Below are positions 54,470 through 64,000 of a stretch of 64,000 nucleotides of DNA, piece after piece. Positions within the stretch are counted from its first letter, which is position 1. Every line of letters starts with the position of its first letter. The stretch is from Apoderus coryli. Its lineage: Eukaryota; Arthropoda; Insecta; Coleoptera; Attelabidae. The notes beneath the pieces are model-generated. The model searched no databases. It was not told the DNA's origin and was given only the letters and a program-made list of their open reading frames with translations. The position numbers and the translations under genes are program-made. The DNA lies in assembly GCA_911728435.2 (NCBI GenBank), contig OU452198.1, positions 2,728,001-2,792,000 on the forward strand. Direction: 5' to 3'.

Positions 54470-57000
54470 TTTTACGAAATTTCGTAAAAGTTTATAAATT
54501 TACACTTTTTTGCGAAATGTCGTAACGTTTGTAAATTTACCCTTTTTTTCGAAATTTTGAAGTTATCAATAGCTATAATAAATTTCCTAAAAAGTTCGTA
54601 AATTTACCCCTTTTTCGAAATTCCCATACCAATAGCAAAATTCCGTAAAAAATTTGTAAATAATAATAATATAAAGTAGATTTTTTCCGACCGCAATGAT
54701 TTCTTCTTCTGAATACACCAAATTCACGAAACCGCTTAATAAAGCGTAATAACGAAAGCACATTTTTTTATAAAATTTCGTAAAGTTTGTAAATTTACAC
54801 TTTTTTGTGAAATTTCGTAAAAAGTTTATAAATTTACACATTTTTTGCGAAATATAGTGACAAGTTTGAAAATTTACCTTTTTTTTTTTCGAAATTTCGT
54901 AAATTATCAATAGCTATAAAAAATTTCGTAAAAAGTTTGTAAATTTACACTTTTTTGCGAAATTTCGTAAAATGTTTGCAAATTTAGTCTTTTTTTTCGA
55001 AATTTCGTATATTATCAATAAGTACAGAAATTTTCGTAAAAAGTTTGGAAATTTACACTTTTTTGCGAAATTTCGTAAAAAGTTTTTTAATTTACCCTTT
55101 TTTTCGAAATTTTTTTTGTAAATTTACATTTTTAAATTAAAATAAATTTCTATAGCTATTGATAATTTACGGAATTTTCAAACATGTCACTATATTTCGC
55201 AAACAATGTGTAAATTTATAAACTTTTTAACGCAATTTCGTAAAAAAATGTGAATAACCAAAATTTACACTTTTTTACGACATTTCGCAAAAAAGTCTAA
55301 ATTTACAAACAAATTTCGGAAAAAGTGTAAATTTACATTTTTTTTTTTCGAAAAAAAGGGTAAATTTAAAAACTTTTTATGAAATTTCGCAAAAAAGTGT
55401 ACATTTTGGTTATTCACATTTTTTACGAAATTGCGTAAAAAAGTTTATAAATTTACACATTTTTTGCGAAATATAGTGACATGTTTGAAAATTTCGTAAA
55501 TTATCAATAGCTATAGAAAATTTCGTAAAAAGTTTGTAAATTTATACTTTTTGGCGAAATTTCGTAAAATGTTTGCAAATTTAGTCTTTTTTTTTCGAAA
55601 TTTCGTATATTATCAAAAGAAAAGAAATTTTCGTAAAAAGTTTGGAAATTTACACTTTTTTGCGAAATTTCATAAAAAGTTTTTAAATTTACCCTTTTTT
55701 TCGAAAAAAAAAATAGTAAATTTACACTTTTTCCGAAATTTGTTTGTAAATTTAGACTTTCTTGCGAAATGTCGTAAAAAAGTGTAAATTTTGGTTATTC
55801 ACATTTTTTTACGAAATTGCGTAAAAAAGTTTATAAATTTACACATTGCGAAATATAGTGACATGTTTGAAAATTCCGTAAATTATCAATAGCTATAGAA
55901 ATTTTCGTAAAAAGTTTGTAAATTTACACATGTAGATTTTTTTCGGCCGCAATGATTTCTTCTCATACACCAAATTCACGAAACCGCTTTATTACGAAAG
56001 CGTAAAGGACCACGACCTACTTTTTTTTTAAATTCACATTTTTTTATAAAATTTCGTAAAGTTTGTAAATTTTCCACTTTTTTGTGAAATTTCGTATAAA
56101 GTTTCTAAATTTACCCTTTTTTCGAAATTTCGTAAATTATCAATAGCTATAGAAAATATCGTAAAAAGTTTGCAAGTTTTCACTTTTTTGCGAAATTTCG
56201 TAAAAAGTTTGTAATTTTACTTTTTTTTGGAAATTTCGTATAATATCAATAGGTATAGAAAATTTCGTAAAAAGTTTGTAAATTCACACTTTTTTGCGAA
56301 ATTTCGTAAAAAGTTTTTAAATTACCCTTTTTTTCGAAATTCGTAAATTATCATTAGCTATAGAAAATTTCGTAAAAAGTTTGTAAATTTACACGAGTAG
56401 ATTTTTCCGACCACAATGATTTCTTCTTCTGATTACACCAAATTCACGAAATCGGTTTACTACAAAAGCGTAGAAGGACCACGTCCTACTTTTTTTTAAA
56501 TCCACACTTTTTTACGAAATTTCGTAAAAAAATGTAAATTTACACATTTTTTGCGAAATTTGTTTGTAAATTTAGACTTTTTTTGCGAAATGTCATAAAA
56601 AAGTGTAAATTTTGGTTATTCACATTTTTTACGAAATTTTGTAAAAAGTTTATAAATTTACACATTTTTGTGAAATTTCGAAAAACTTTGTACCATTACA
56701 CTCTTTTTGCGAAATTTACACTTTTTTACGGAATTTACACTTTTTTGCGAAATTTCTTGAAAAAAGTATAAATTTTACATAATCACACTTTTTTACGAAA
56801 TTTCATAAAAAGTTTGTAAATTATCCGTAGCTAAAAAAACTAAGCTGATGCACTAAAAATCAAATGCGATTTGCGTTTAGCAAAGGCTACCGTGACAATG
56901 AGGAAAGAATTGTAACCGCACTCACAAATTATTCACGAAATTTCGGAAAAAAAGTGTAAATTTACAAAGTCTTTACGAAATTTACAAGCTTTTTGCACTT
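54470..57000. repeat. AT-rich palindromic minisatellite, unit about 40-45 bp
   Basis: Copies of GCGAAATTTCGTAAAAAGTT and TGTAAATTTACACTTTTTTG alternate; ACGAAATTTCGT is a palindromic core. Both orientations occur. A non-satellite block (CGCAATGATTTCTTCTTC, then CACCAAATTCACGAAACCG) is embedded near 54690, 55945 and 56415. ORFs here are by-products. Confidence 0.9.
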
Positions 57001-57482
57001 TACATCTTGAAACTCCCAACACTCTGGCCACATAATATTGTGACCTACCATCCTGAACAAAAGCAATAAAAGCTGCGTGGGTTACATTACTATTCCATAA
57101 TTTAAAAATGTAACATTTTTCTTACACCTTTGTATTTTTCACAAAAATTAAGCTATTGTAATGAATAACAAACGAAATTGTAATGAAACGATTTTGTCTT
57201 TATAACAAAATAAGAAATTACAACGTGGAATAACTTTAAGATAGAGTAAGAAAACACTTTGTGTCACCCTGTACAAAATGACGTACGCCCAATTTTCTTT
57301 GCATTCAAAACATTTGCTAGAGTTCAAATAAATTCATCTACAATATGAAAAAAAAATTAATCAAATCGATTTTAAAATAACAAATTTACTATTGAGCAAA
57401 CTTGAATCAATTTTTTGAGTGTATTTTAACGCTCAAAAAGTGCAGTTCATGTCGTTTGTCATTTTTATCAATCTGTATATTT
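57001..57482. other. Gene-less stretch
   Basis: GTGTCACCCTGTACAAAATG near 57260 is a MITE-type end. Nothing else is recognised. Confidence 0.4.
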
Positions 57483-57638
57483 TTAGTTATCTAAGGACTG
57501 CCACCGAGCAACAGCTTGAGAAAAGTTACTAACAGGCCTTAGATTACTGTGCGTTGAAGGTTGAAAAGTATAAATGTCAAAGTATTCTTCAATTTCTGAA
57601 AAAGAAAGTATTTCCTCAGGTAAATTTTCGAACGCCAT
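57483..57638 (-). CDS. Small 51-aa ORF, unrecognised
   Basis: Minus strand from ATG at 57638 to TAA at 57483. It is free of low complexity, starts MAFENLPEEILSFSEIEEYF and ends AVARWQSLDN. Its codon composition is richer than the AT-rich surroundings and the peptide is acidic, which sets it apart from chance ORFs nearby. No family is recognised; it could be the first or last exon of a host gene or a transposon accessory ORF. Confidence 0.3.
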   Translation of the reverse strand: MAFENLPEEILSFSEIEEYFDIYTFQPSTHSNLRPVSNFSQAVARWQSLDN

Positions 57639-57639
57639 G

Positions 57640-58028
57640 TATTATTTGTATACCTGTATGTGAGATGTCTATTTAAATCATCTTAATTGGCGTTTAATGA
57701 AGCATTAAGTACAAAATGTAGGTACATAAATATCTATATGAAGTGTATACTTACAGGTTGTCCTCATTTATTTTCATGTGGCGTACAATATTGCTGCATC
57801 ATGGATTGCAATTTATTTTTCATCATCATTTGATATTAGTTTATGGAGAACGTTGGTATTTTTAATACTTACTAGGTACTGTATAAGTACTAGCACATCG
57901 GTATGTATTTAATTTAGAAACATTTAATAACAAAATATTTCACACTAGATTATATTATTAATTTCATAGATTTTAAATGTATTTAGCGATGTTACAGCTA
58001 TTATAGGTATATAATTATATTGTTTAAC
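57640..58028. other. Gene-less AT-rich stretch
   Basis: No feature recognised. Confidence 0.4.
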
Positions 58029-58030
58029 TA

Positions 58031-58142
58031 CGAGGGTTGCCATTTATGTACTAAGAACTGGCAACACTGGTACTGCCAGGTAAAATCTGCAACCGCCATC
58101 AAAAAATGTCAAACTTTAAGTTTGACATTTTTGACAGCATAC
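58031..58142 (+). mobile_element. Mariner 5' end, split by the LINE
   Basis: Begins CGAGGGTTGCCATTTATGTA after TA, a known type of mariner terminus. It continues with GTCAAACTTTAAGTTTGACA (a small palindrome) and GACAGCATACGCAT. The LINE tail follows at once. The apparent continuation is at 61575-61640, where the start of a mariner transposase is readable. Confidence 0.65.
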
Positions 58143-58338
58143 GCATTAAATAAATAAATAAATAAATAACTTTATTAATTCCACAGAACATAAAACAATA
58201 ATTACAATGCTTTACATTATGGGATCGTCAATTCAGATTGCTACAATAAAAACAAATACAAGTTTCTCTTCAACAAACAACACACATTTACATCAATCAC
58301 ATGTCTATATTATCTCATTATACTAAATCACATCAGAA

Positions 58339-61158
58339 TTATTGGTCACTAAAGAATTCGTCGAGCGAATAATAGCACCTGCCACACAGAAAATTTTTTA
58401 ACTTTTGTTTAAAATTAGTTCTAGACATGTTTACGTTAAAATCAGGATTGAGTTTGACTAACTGGTTAATACATTTCGCTCCGAGGATCCTGGGATTGTT
58501 CTGCCCTATCTTTAATCTAGAAAACTGAACGTCCAAGTCCCCACCCGAGCGCGTGTCATACCGATGAATATCAGACCTGCGCCGACAGTCTACTCGGTTA
58601 TTGGTATAAATAATTAGTGAAAATATATAAAGACATGGAAATGTCATTATATTCAATTTTTTAAAGAAACTTTTGCACGATGTCGAAGGAGCAACACTCA
58701 TCATTGCTCTTATTATCTTTTTTTGTTTTATAAAAATCTGTCTCCATTCTGAGGCGCCACCCCAAAACGCCAAACCATAGGACATAACTGACTGTGCGAG
58801 GCCATAGTATACTAGTTTAATAACATCTAAAGTTACGGTATTTTTTAGGTTATATAGCAGGAATCGAACACTACTTAATTTAGAAACAACGTGATCAACG
58901 TGAACACTCCAAGTCAATTTTTGATCAATATAAAGGCCCAAAAACTTGGTATTTGTCACATTAGCTATGGATTTTTTATCAGTTTTTAAGAGAAGACTAC
59001 TATTAATAGTCTTATTTTTGGTGGCGAAAGGTAGTGCTACACTTTTTGAGGTGTTCAGATATAAGCCATTTGCGTCGCACCATCCCGACATGTCGCGAGT
59101 CGCTTGATTACCCAACTTGACCAATTGCTCGGTATTATTCGCTGCTATTAACACGTTTGTGTCATCAGCGTAGATCACTGATAGTGTCGTCCCTGGTCTG
59201 TCCAGTGTTGTTGGGAGATCATTAATAAATATATTGAATAAAGTAGGGCTGATACAAGATCCTTGGGGTGTACCTTTAGTTACCCTTAATTTGTGAGAGC
59301 GACAGCCGGCCACTTCAACCTGCTGGGTTCTTCCTTGTAAGTAGCTGATAATCCAACTTAGTGCTTGGCCTCTTATACCTATGTGTTCAAGTTTGTTGAA
59401 AAGGAGTTGGTGATCGACTGAGTCAAACGCACGACTCATGTCAAAAAATACCCCCAACACCTCCCGTTTATTATTAAGGCAAGTTAGAATGTGATCAATA
59501 GCCTGTCCCAATGCTGTTTCTGTTGATTTAGATGGTCTGAAACCGTTCTGATTATCTTCGAGTATTTTATTTTTTTCAAGATAACTGCTTAGTCTTTTGT
59601 TAAATATAGATTCGTAAATCTTAGCGAAGTTGCTTTGTAAAGCTAATGGTCGGTAATTAGACATATGAAGTGGATCGCCTTTATTTTTAAAAATGGGTAC
59701 AATTTTCGATGTTTTAAGTTTCTCTGGGTAAACACCCTCTGCAAAACTCACATTTATTAGATGAGCTATGGGTTCACTAATTAAGTCACGTACGGATCCG
59801 ATAACATTACCGGGTATGCCATCAACCCCGCAGGACCTTTTTTTACAACATTTCTCGATGGTTTTGATAACCTCGTGACTCGCTGTAGGGCCCAGGAAAA
59901 ATGATTTTGGGCTAGATATCCCTTTAGGTTGTGTATCACAATTGTGGGCCAGACCAGCGAAAAATTCATTAAACAAGTTCGATATTTTGTTGGAGCAATT
60001 AACTAACGACCCGTCTAATTCCCTTATCTCCCTGATAAAGTTTTTGCTTGAGCTATTTTTTTGTTCGCGGACGATATCCCAGCACGTTCTATTTATATTA
60101 GTAGCACTGGCAATTCTCCTATCGTTATATGTCTTTTTTGCCAGTCTCAATTTGTTTTTATAAATTTTTTTTAATTCCTTACACCGCGCACTATATAATT
60201 CATTATTTAGTTGTTTACTAGTTTTATGCATTTCTCTAACAAATGTTGACAACTCTTTAAGTTCTGATGTCATCCATTTATTCGTCCTACTTTTATTTTT
60301 TTGCCGAGTACTAAATTTGCGTTCCGGAAAAGCTAGCTCGAATTTATCCGTAAATTCGTCGAAAAACGCATCAAACATATTATTTGCGTCGGGGCACCCC
60401 CGAAACACGTCGAGCCAGCTCACCAACGCAAGACTGTCTCTGAACACCTGTTGGTTTGGTAGACTATAACATCTACGTAAATATGTATTTGTTGTTTCGA
60501 ATTTTGGGCTTTTTGTTTCCAAACCAATCATCACACATGAGTGATCCGATATTGCGTTTTCGATTACCTCGGAAGAGAAGCCATCAAAGTTAACAAAAAT
60601 ATTATCAATACAAGTTGCCGAGGTATTTGTCGTCCTTGTTGGTGTAAAAATGGTTTGTTTAAGATCATATTCTCTTAGTAAATTAATTAAATTTTTCGCA
60701 CATTTGTCGCTAGCTTCGCTTAGCATATTGAGGTTGAAGTCCCCACATATCACAAGTCTACGATCCGGCCGACACACTCCATCCAACACACGCCCGAGCA
60801 AGTCCATGAACTCATCCAGATCCCCAGATGGTGATCGATAAACACAGCAGATCGTGACTACTTCGCCCGACGATGAAAAATTACATTCAATACAACTTAT
60901 TTCTAATATCTTATCTATACATATGTCAAAAGAAACTTCCCTAACAATCATATTATTTCTTACCATAATAGCTACACCACCGCGTCTAAACGTTGTTCTA
61001 TGGTATACACTAGCACAACGATAGTCACCAATTCGGAAATTTTCCTCATTTTGTTCCAACCAGTGTTCACTGATGCAAAAGACATCAATGTTATGTTCGT
61101 GAAGCATCATTTCAACTTCCAGCGATTTTCCTTTTAGTCCCTGGATATTTAGATGCAT
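58339..61158 (-). CDS. LINE ORF2: endonuclease-reverse transcriptase, full length
   Basis: 939 residues without a stop or frameshift. Residues 1-230 are an APE-type endonuclease: HLNIQGLKGKSLEVE, VFCISEHWLEQNEE (catalytic Glu), RGGVAIMVRNN, VYRSPSGDLDEF, LVICGDFNLNML and ISDHSCVMIG (catalytic His). Residues about 430-720 are the RT: SNYRPLALQSNFAKIYE, NQNGFRPSKSTETA, FFDMSRAFDSVDHQLL (palm Asp), KGTPQGSCISPTLFNIFIND, SVIYADDTNVLIA (YADD) and NTKFLGLYID. The C-terminal region has SYGLAFWGGASEW and LKNFLCGRCYYSL. Every catalytic residue I can check is present. ATG is at 61158 and overlaps the ORF1 stop as TAATG. It nicks target DNA and copies the LINE RNA. The truncated ORF1 and lost promoter make autonomous activity unlikely. 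Confidence 0.95.
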   Translation of the reverse strand: MHLNIQGLKGKSLEVEMMLHEHNIDVFCISEHWLEQNEENFRIGDYRCASVYHRTTFRRGGVAIMVRNNMIVREVSFDICIDKILEISCIECNFSSSGEVVTICCVYRSPSGDLDEFMDLLGRVLDGVCRPDRRLVICGDFNLNMLSEASDKCAKNLINLLREYDLKQTIFTPTRTTNTSATCIDNIFVNFDGFSSEVIENAISDHSCVMIGLETKSPKFETTNTYLRRCYSLPNQQVFRDSLALVSWLDVFRGCPDANNMFDAFFDEFTDKFELAFPERKFSTRQKNKSRTNKWMTSELKELSTFVREMHKTSKQLNNELYSARCKELKKIYKNKLRLAKKTYNDRRIASATNINRTCWDIVREQKNSSSKNFIREIRELDGSLVNCSNKISNLFNEFFAGLAHNCDTQPKGISSPKSFFLGPTASHEVIKTIEKCCKKRSCGVDGIPGNVIGSVRDLISEPIAHLINVSFAEGVYPEKLKTSKIVPIFKNKGDPLHMSNYRPLALQSNFAKIYESIFNKRLSSYLEKNKILEDNQNGFRPSKSTETALGQAIDHILTCLNNKREVLGVFFDMSRAFDSVDHQLLFNKLEHIGIRGQALSWIISYLQGRTQQVEVAGCRSHKLRVTKGTPQGSCISPTLFNIFINDLPTTLDRPGTTLSVIYADDTNVLIAANNTEQLVKLGNQATRDMSGWCDANGLYLNTSKSVALPFATKNKTINSSLLLKTDKKSIANVTNTKFLGLYIDQKLTWSVHVDHVVSKLSSVRFLLYNLKNTVTLDVIKLVYYGLAQSVMSYGLAFWGGASEWRQIFIKQKKIIRAMMSVAPSTSCKSFFKKLNIMTFPCLYIFSLIIYTNNRVDCRRRSDIHRYDTRSGGDLDVQFSRLKIGQNNPRILGAKCINQLVKLNPDFNVNMSRTNFKQKLKNFLCGRCYYSLDEFFSDQ

Positions 61159-61511
61159 TACGTTAAGGCCGCGTCTATCATGGTTGCGTTTAAAAAATCC
61201 TCGCTATTGTTGCTTCTGTCCATATTCGTCAATGTAGGCATTCTATCGGTTCTGTTTTTAGGGAAGTAGTATCGGTTAACCAAAACACCTGTTGGCCACA
61301 CCTCTTCCCTGAGTATTTTGTCCTTGCTGTCGAAAGGGACTGATATTTTGAAAGATGCAAGTTCCTTGTTCCTTGTGTTTAATTTTTCACACTGAGCTGT
61401 ACATATTGGACTTAGGAATTCTTCAATATCTGAATCTTTTGTGTCTTTATGCAAGCGGGTGACGAAAATCCATGCTCGTTTTGCAACTGTTCTTATTTTA
61501 CTGATTGACAT
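61158..61511 (-). pseudogene. LINE ORF1 protein, C-terminal part
   Basis: The frame reads KRAWIFVTRLHKDTKDSDIE and SFKISVPFDSKDKI, and EEVWPTGVLVNRYYFPK follows, ending DAALT. This is the RRM-like C-terminal domain of CR1-group ORF1 proteins, which bind the element RNA. The frame stays open a little further upstream (to about 61570) but the Zn-finger or coiled-coil N-terminus is absent. Its stop codon TAA shares one base with the ORF2 ATG. Confidence 0.8.
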
Positions 61512-61575
61512 ATTATCATTTTTTCCCTCGATGAGTGTTTTGACGTTCGAGCAATATTTGTAAGTTGAAAAGTTG

Positions 61576-61640
61576 ATCTCGGCTAAAAAATGGAATTAAG
61601 TCGCGAAAATTTTCAAGCTATAATTTATTATGATAGAATA
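61576..61640 (+). pseudogene. Mariner transposase N-terminal stub
   Basis: ATG at 61590 opens MELSRENFQAIIYYD, the well-known start of a mariner transposase helix-turn-helix. It breaks off after about 15-20 codons. With 58031-58142 it brackets the LINE, indicating that the LINE entered the mariner 5' leader. Confidence 0.65.
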
Positions 61641-61689
61641 CTATCTACACGGCCTGGAACTCTTTTTCATTGAAGATTTGAGTGAATAA

Positions 61690-61993
61690 CGTTTATCACA
61701 TTTCATCATCTAATTTCTGCTGTAGGGAAACCTTCAAAAAAGAACGCATTTTAACGGTACCTTGCGTGTATTTGTTCAAGCTTTTAACTTATATGCTCGG
61801 AAGGCGTAATTTGTTTATTACAAATGGGGCCCTTCATAACTATACTACTAGAGGCAGAAGCCAACTTCTGCTGCCTAGGCCGTGCCACGAGTCGTTCAAA
61901 AGGTCGCCGCACTATTCTGGTATTTATTATTTTAATATGCTGCCTCGAAAAATTTTGGCTCGACTTCACTCATTAAATTTAAAAGCATTTTAA
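61690..61993 (+). mobile_element. CR1-group LINE C-terminal fragment
   Basis: Plus strand: CRETFKKERILTVPCVYLFK, YMLGRRNLFITNGALHNYTT and RSPHYSGIYYFNMLPRKIL. This is the standard region after the RT in CR1-related LINEs. A short ORF ends at 61993. Confidence 0.75.
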
Positions 61994-62389
61994 AATCATT
62001 TTTGGTTATAAATGGTTCCAATAATCAGGAAAGACTCCAATGATTTCCAAAAATCAGATCAAGCGGTCTAGTCAAGATAAAAGCACAATTACGAAGAGAA
62101 ATTGGTGCAATTTCGTCTGGACCTGTTCCCTTATTCAGATCCAAAGCAGCTAAACCCGTATATACATCTGAAATTCATATCTCACAACTTGAAATTCCAT
62201 TTGGCGCAGAACGCAGACCTGCCTCGCCAAGTCACGATCAGAATAAACGGACACAAAATACTCAGCAAAAAGATTTGCCAATTCAGGGCCCTTGCACTTC
62301 TATTAAGCTTGCTCAACTGCATATACAAGACCGGAGTAATTTCTAAAGACTAGCTCAGGTCAACCTTCGTTGCTATACCAAAGAAGGCT
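61994..62389. other. Stretch with an unrecognised open frame
   Basis: An 83-codon frame at 62102-62353 (containing PKQLNPYIHLKFISHN) lacks an ATG start. I cannot place it in a family. It may be a decayed transposon piece. Confidence 0.35.
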
Positions 62390-63112
62390 AACTGCAAGTA
62401 TTGTAAAGATTATCAGAGAAGCTGTCGAAGACAGACCAAAGGGTATAATTGCTAATGGAATCAACAATCAACATATCTAAGATATGCAGACGACACGGTC
62501 TTACTGGTAGCAGATAAGGATGATTTACAGACACTCTTAGCAGCGGTTACAGGCCATCGCCAACAAATGGGTCTACGATTGAATATAAAGAAGACCAATG
62601 GGACTTAACTCAGGAAATCAAAAGCAGAATAGAACAGGCACGACCATCTTTCAAGAACATGCAAAAAGTGCTTACCAACAGAGCTCTCAGAATTCCCTTA
62701 TTCGCCTATTACGTTGCTATGTCTTTAGCATATTGTTCTATGGGATGGAAGCATGGACCCTCACTGAAACAATGTGCAAGAGGATTGACGCTTTCGAAAT
62801 GTGGACTTACCGCAGAATGCTGAGGATATCGTGGATGGACAGGGTGACTAATGCAGCGGTTCTACTGCGTATGAATAACCAAAGAGAGGTACTTAATACC
62901 ATAAAAAGAAGAAAGCTGGAGTACTTTGCCCACGTAATGCGAAATCCGAATTGCTCCACATTGTTATTCAGGGAAAATAGACGGAGAGCGTGGTCCTGGT
63001 CGCCGAAGATCATCTTGGCTCAAGAATCTTCGCCAATGGTATGGAGTGAAAATCACGACACTCTTTAGGTCGGCTGTGGACAAGGTGAAGATCGCGCGAC
63101 TGATCGCCAATT
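62390..63112 (+). mobile_element. RTE-type LINE C-terminal fragment
   Basis: Plus strand, with frame breaks. Text related to NLRYADDTVLLVADKDDLQ (62475-62530) comes first, then RLLRCYVFSILFYGMEAWTL, CKRIDAFEMWTYRRMLRISW, NTIKRRKLEYFAHVMRNPN and, in another frame, DKVKIARLIAN near 63080-63110. It is related to but clearly different from the RTE copies at 1-1771 and 6967-7771. Confidence 0.82.
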
Positions 63113-63374
63113 CTGCGTTTACTATTTACAAATTTCCAAAAATTAAAGACAGTGTCAGCTATGAAAGCTCGGTAACACTCTTTAGAAAGTCACTTACGTT
63201 CAGAACGCAATCCGCAAAAATCCCTATAGTCGGACTCGTAGGCAGTTGATTTGAATTTCTTATGCGCAATCTCCTTCTGGTAGGTGCAGCTCCTTAGGTG
63301 AGGAGAATCCCACCTTGGAAACGAATGCATCGATGAAAGAGTAAAGAATATCGTAGAATGTATCGAACATCTCC

Positions 63375-64000
63375 TCCTCCTGTTATTCCTAACAGGGGAA
63401 ATGCGAACTTGCCCCACAGCAGCGATGGAAACGTTGCTGCATCTAATACCTTTGCATGTCCTAGTCAAAAAAGATGCAGCAATTAGCGCTCTGAAACTAG
63501 CACAGGTAATGGAATACAAATCTGGTGATCTAGAGGGACACATGGGAATCCTGAATCTAATACCTTTGGATTCAGGAAGAAAACAGTCGGACGCTTTGCC
63601 ACGCAAACATGATTTTGAACTCCCATTTGAAGTGGTCATTGCAGACCGTCAAAATTGGCTAAATGGGGAACCACGATTCCCAGAAAACACATCCGTCTGG
63701 TATATGGACGGTTCAAAAGGAATAGAAGGGAAAACAGGCATGGGAGTATACGGGCCTAATTGCAGGCTCTCTGAATCTCTCGGGAAAAGTCCCACTATAT
63801 TCCAAGCAGAGATCAACGCTATTAATCGTTGTGCTCAAGAATGCCTGCAGAGAGGCATCCCGGAACGGCAGATCAATATTATGTCAGACTGAGGTCTTAC
63901 ACCTTCACGTCAATGCTAGCATGGGAATGCAAACAGACCCTAAAGCAACTGGCAGTTCAGGGGAAAAATATTACTCTGACATGGGACATGACAGAGACAA
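63375..64000 (+). mobile_element. I-group LINE RNase H region, runs off right edge
   Basis: Plus strand. EMRTCPTAAMETLLHLIPLH (end of RT module), then ENTSVWYMDGSKGIEGKTGM (first catalytic Asp), then FQAEINAINRCAQECLQRGI (catalytic Glu). A TGA stops the frame at 63892, because 22 bp are missing compared with the copy at 30880-31378. After the gap the text resumes out of frame (SYTFTSMLAWECKQTLKQLA). The orientation is opposite to the first copy. Confidence 0.88.

Larger units (their letters stand above)
58143..61575 (-). mobile_element. CR1/Jockey-group LINE with intact ORF2, truncated in ORF1
   Basis: The 3' end is at low coordinates. After ORF2 comes a 190-bp 3' UTR with GGAATTAATAAAG and a (TTTA)n tail of five to six units at 58147-58168. 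Upstream of ORF2 is the end of ORF1, after which the element stops near 61540-61580. Microsatellite tails in place of poly(A) are usual for CR1-related clades. Both sides appear to be halves of a mariner. Confidence 0.85.

Noticed and set aside
54573..56771. ORFs rich in Phe, Lys and Asn
   Set aside because: By-products of the AT-rich palindromic minisatellite.

Overview
The window reads as a repeat-saturated, AT-rich animal nuclear genome, almost certainly an insect. Reasons: spliced coding exons, mariner, hAT, Penelope, RTE and CR1/Jockey/I-group elements, and two nuclear copies of mitochondrial COX1 that read with the invertebrate mitochondrial code (TGA=Trp, AGA=Ser). A beetle is plausible from the element mix, but I cannot name a species.

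Only one substantial host gene is convincing. It is a two-coding-exon gene on the + strand (13519-14137 joined to 19023-21766, phase-matched across a 4.9 kb intron). It encodes about 1120 residues: an N-terminal hydrophobic anchor, a long low-complexity Asn/Pro/Arg-rich region, about seven membrane helices, and a charged cytosolic-type tail. It resembles the PRRT3/PRRT4 proline-rich transmembrane group. A second host-like piece is a first exon of a THAP zinc-finger protein (45197-45297) ending in a good splice donor. A third, weaker candidate is a 51-codon minus-strand ORF at 57483-57638.

Layout. 0-3.4 kb: RTE-type LINE running off the left edge, then a Penelope-like element with RT and GIY-YIG domains. 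4.5-5.4 kb: LINE relics. 6.0-7.9 kb: non-autonomous hAT-like element with an exact 8-bp target duplication, an internal tandem repeat of about 172 bp and an RTE fragment inserted in it. 8.3-9.4 kb: decayed mariner. 11-12.4 kb: inverted-repeat element with hammerhead-like cores, tRNA-Ala-like dispersed repeat, small palindromes. 12.9 kb: 63-bp perfect hairpin. 13.4-22 kb: PRRT-like gene; its intron carries a second hammerhead-bearing inverted repeat (16.3-16.6 kb) and a second hAT-like element in opposite orientation (17.1-18.6 kb). 25-27.7 kb: palindromic minisatellite. 29-31.5 kb: three-level nested transposons. 31.7-34.5 kb: TA-flanked MITEs and a long-TIR DD41D-type element. 36.4 and 43.1 kb: COX1 NUMTs. 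37-40 kb: LINE relics. 40.6-41.8 kb: mariner with one frameshift. 45.2-50 kb: THAP exon and LINE/mariner relics. 50.5-53 kb: duplicated repeat and a 10-bp minisatellite. 54.5-57 kb: a second palindromic minisatellite. 58-61.6 kb: LINE with an intact 939-aa ORF2, inserted in a mariner. 61.7-64 kb: three further LINE fragments.

Nothing suggests an operon, virus or bacterial insertion. The most unusual content is the pair of inverted-repeat elements whose arms each carry hammerhead-ribozyme-like cores, plus the hAT-like elements built around internal tandem arrays. All coordinates of decayed elements are approximate unless a target duplication or TA flank is stated.
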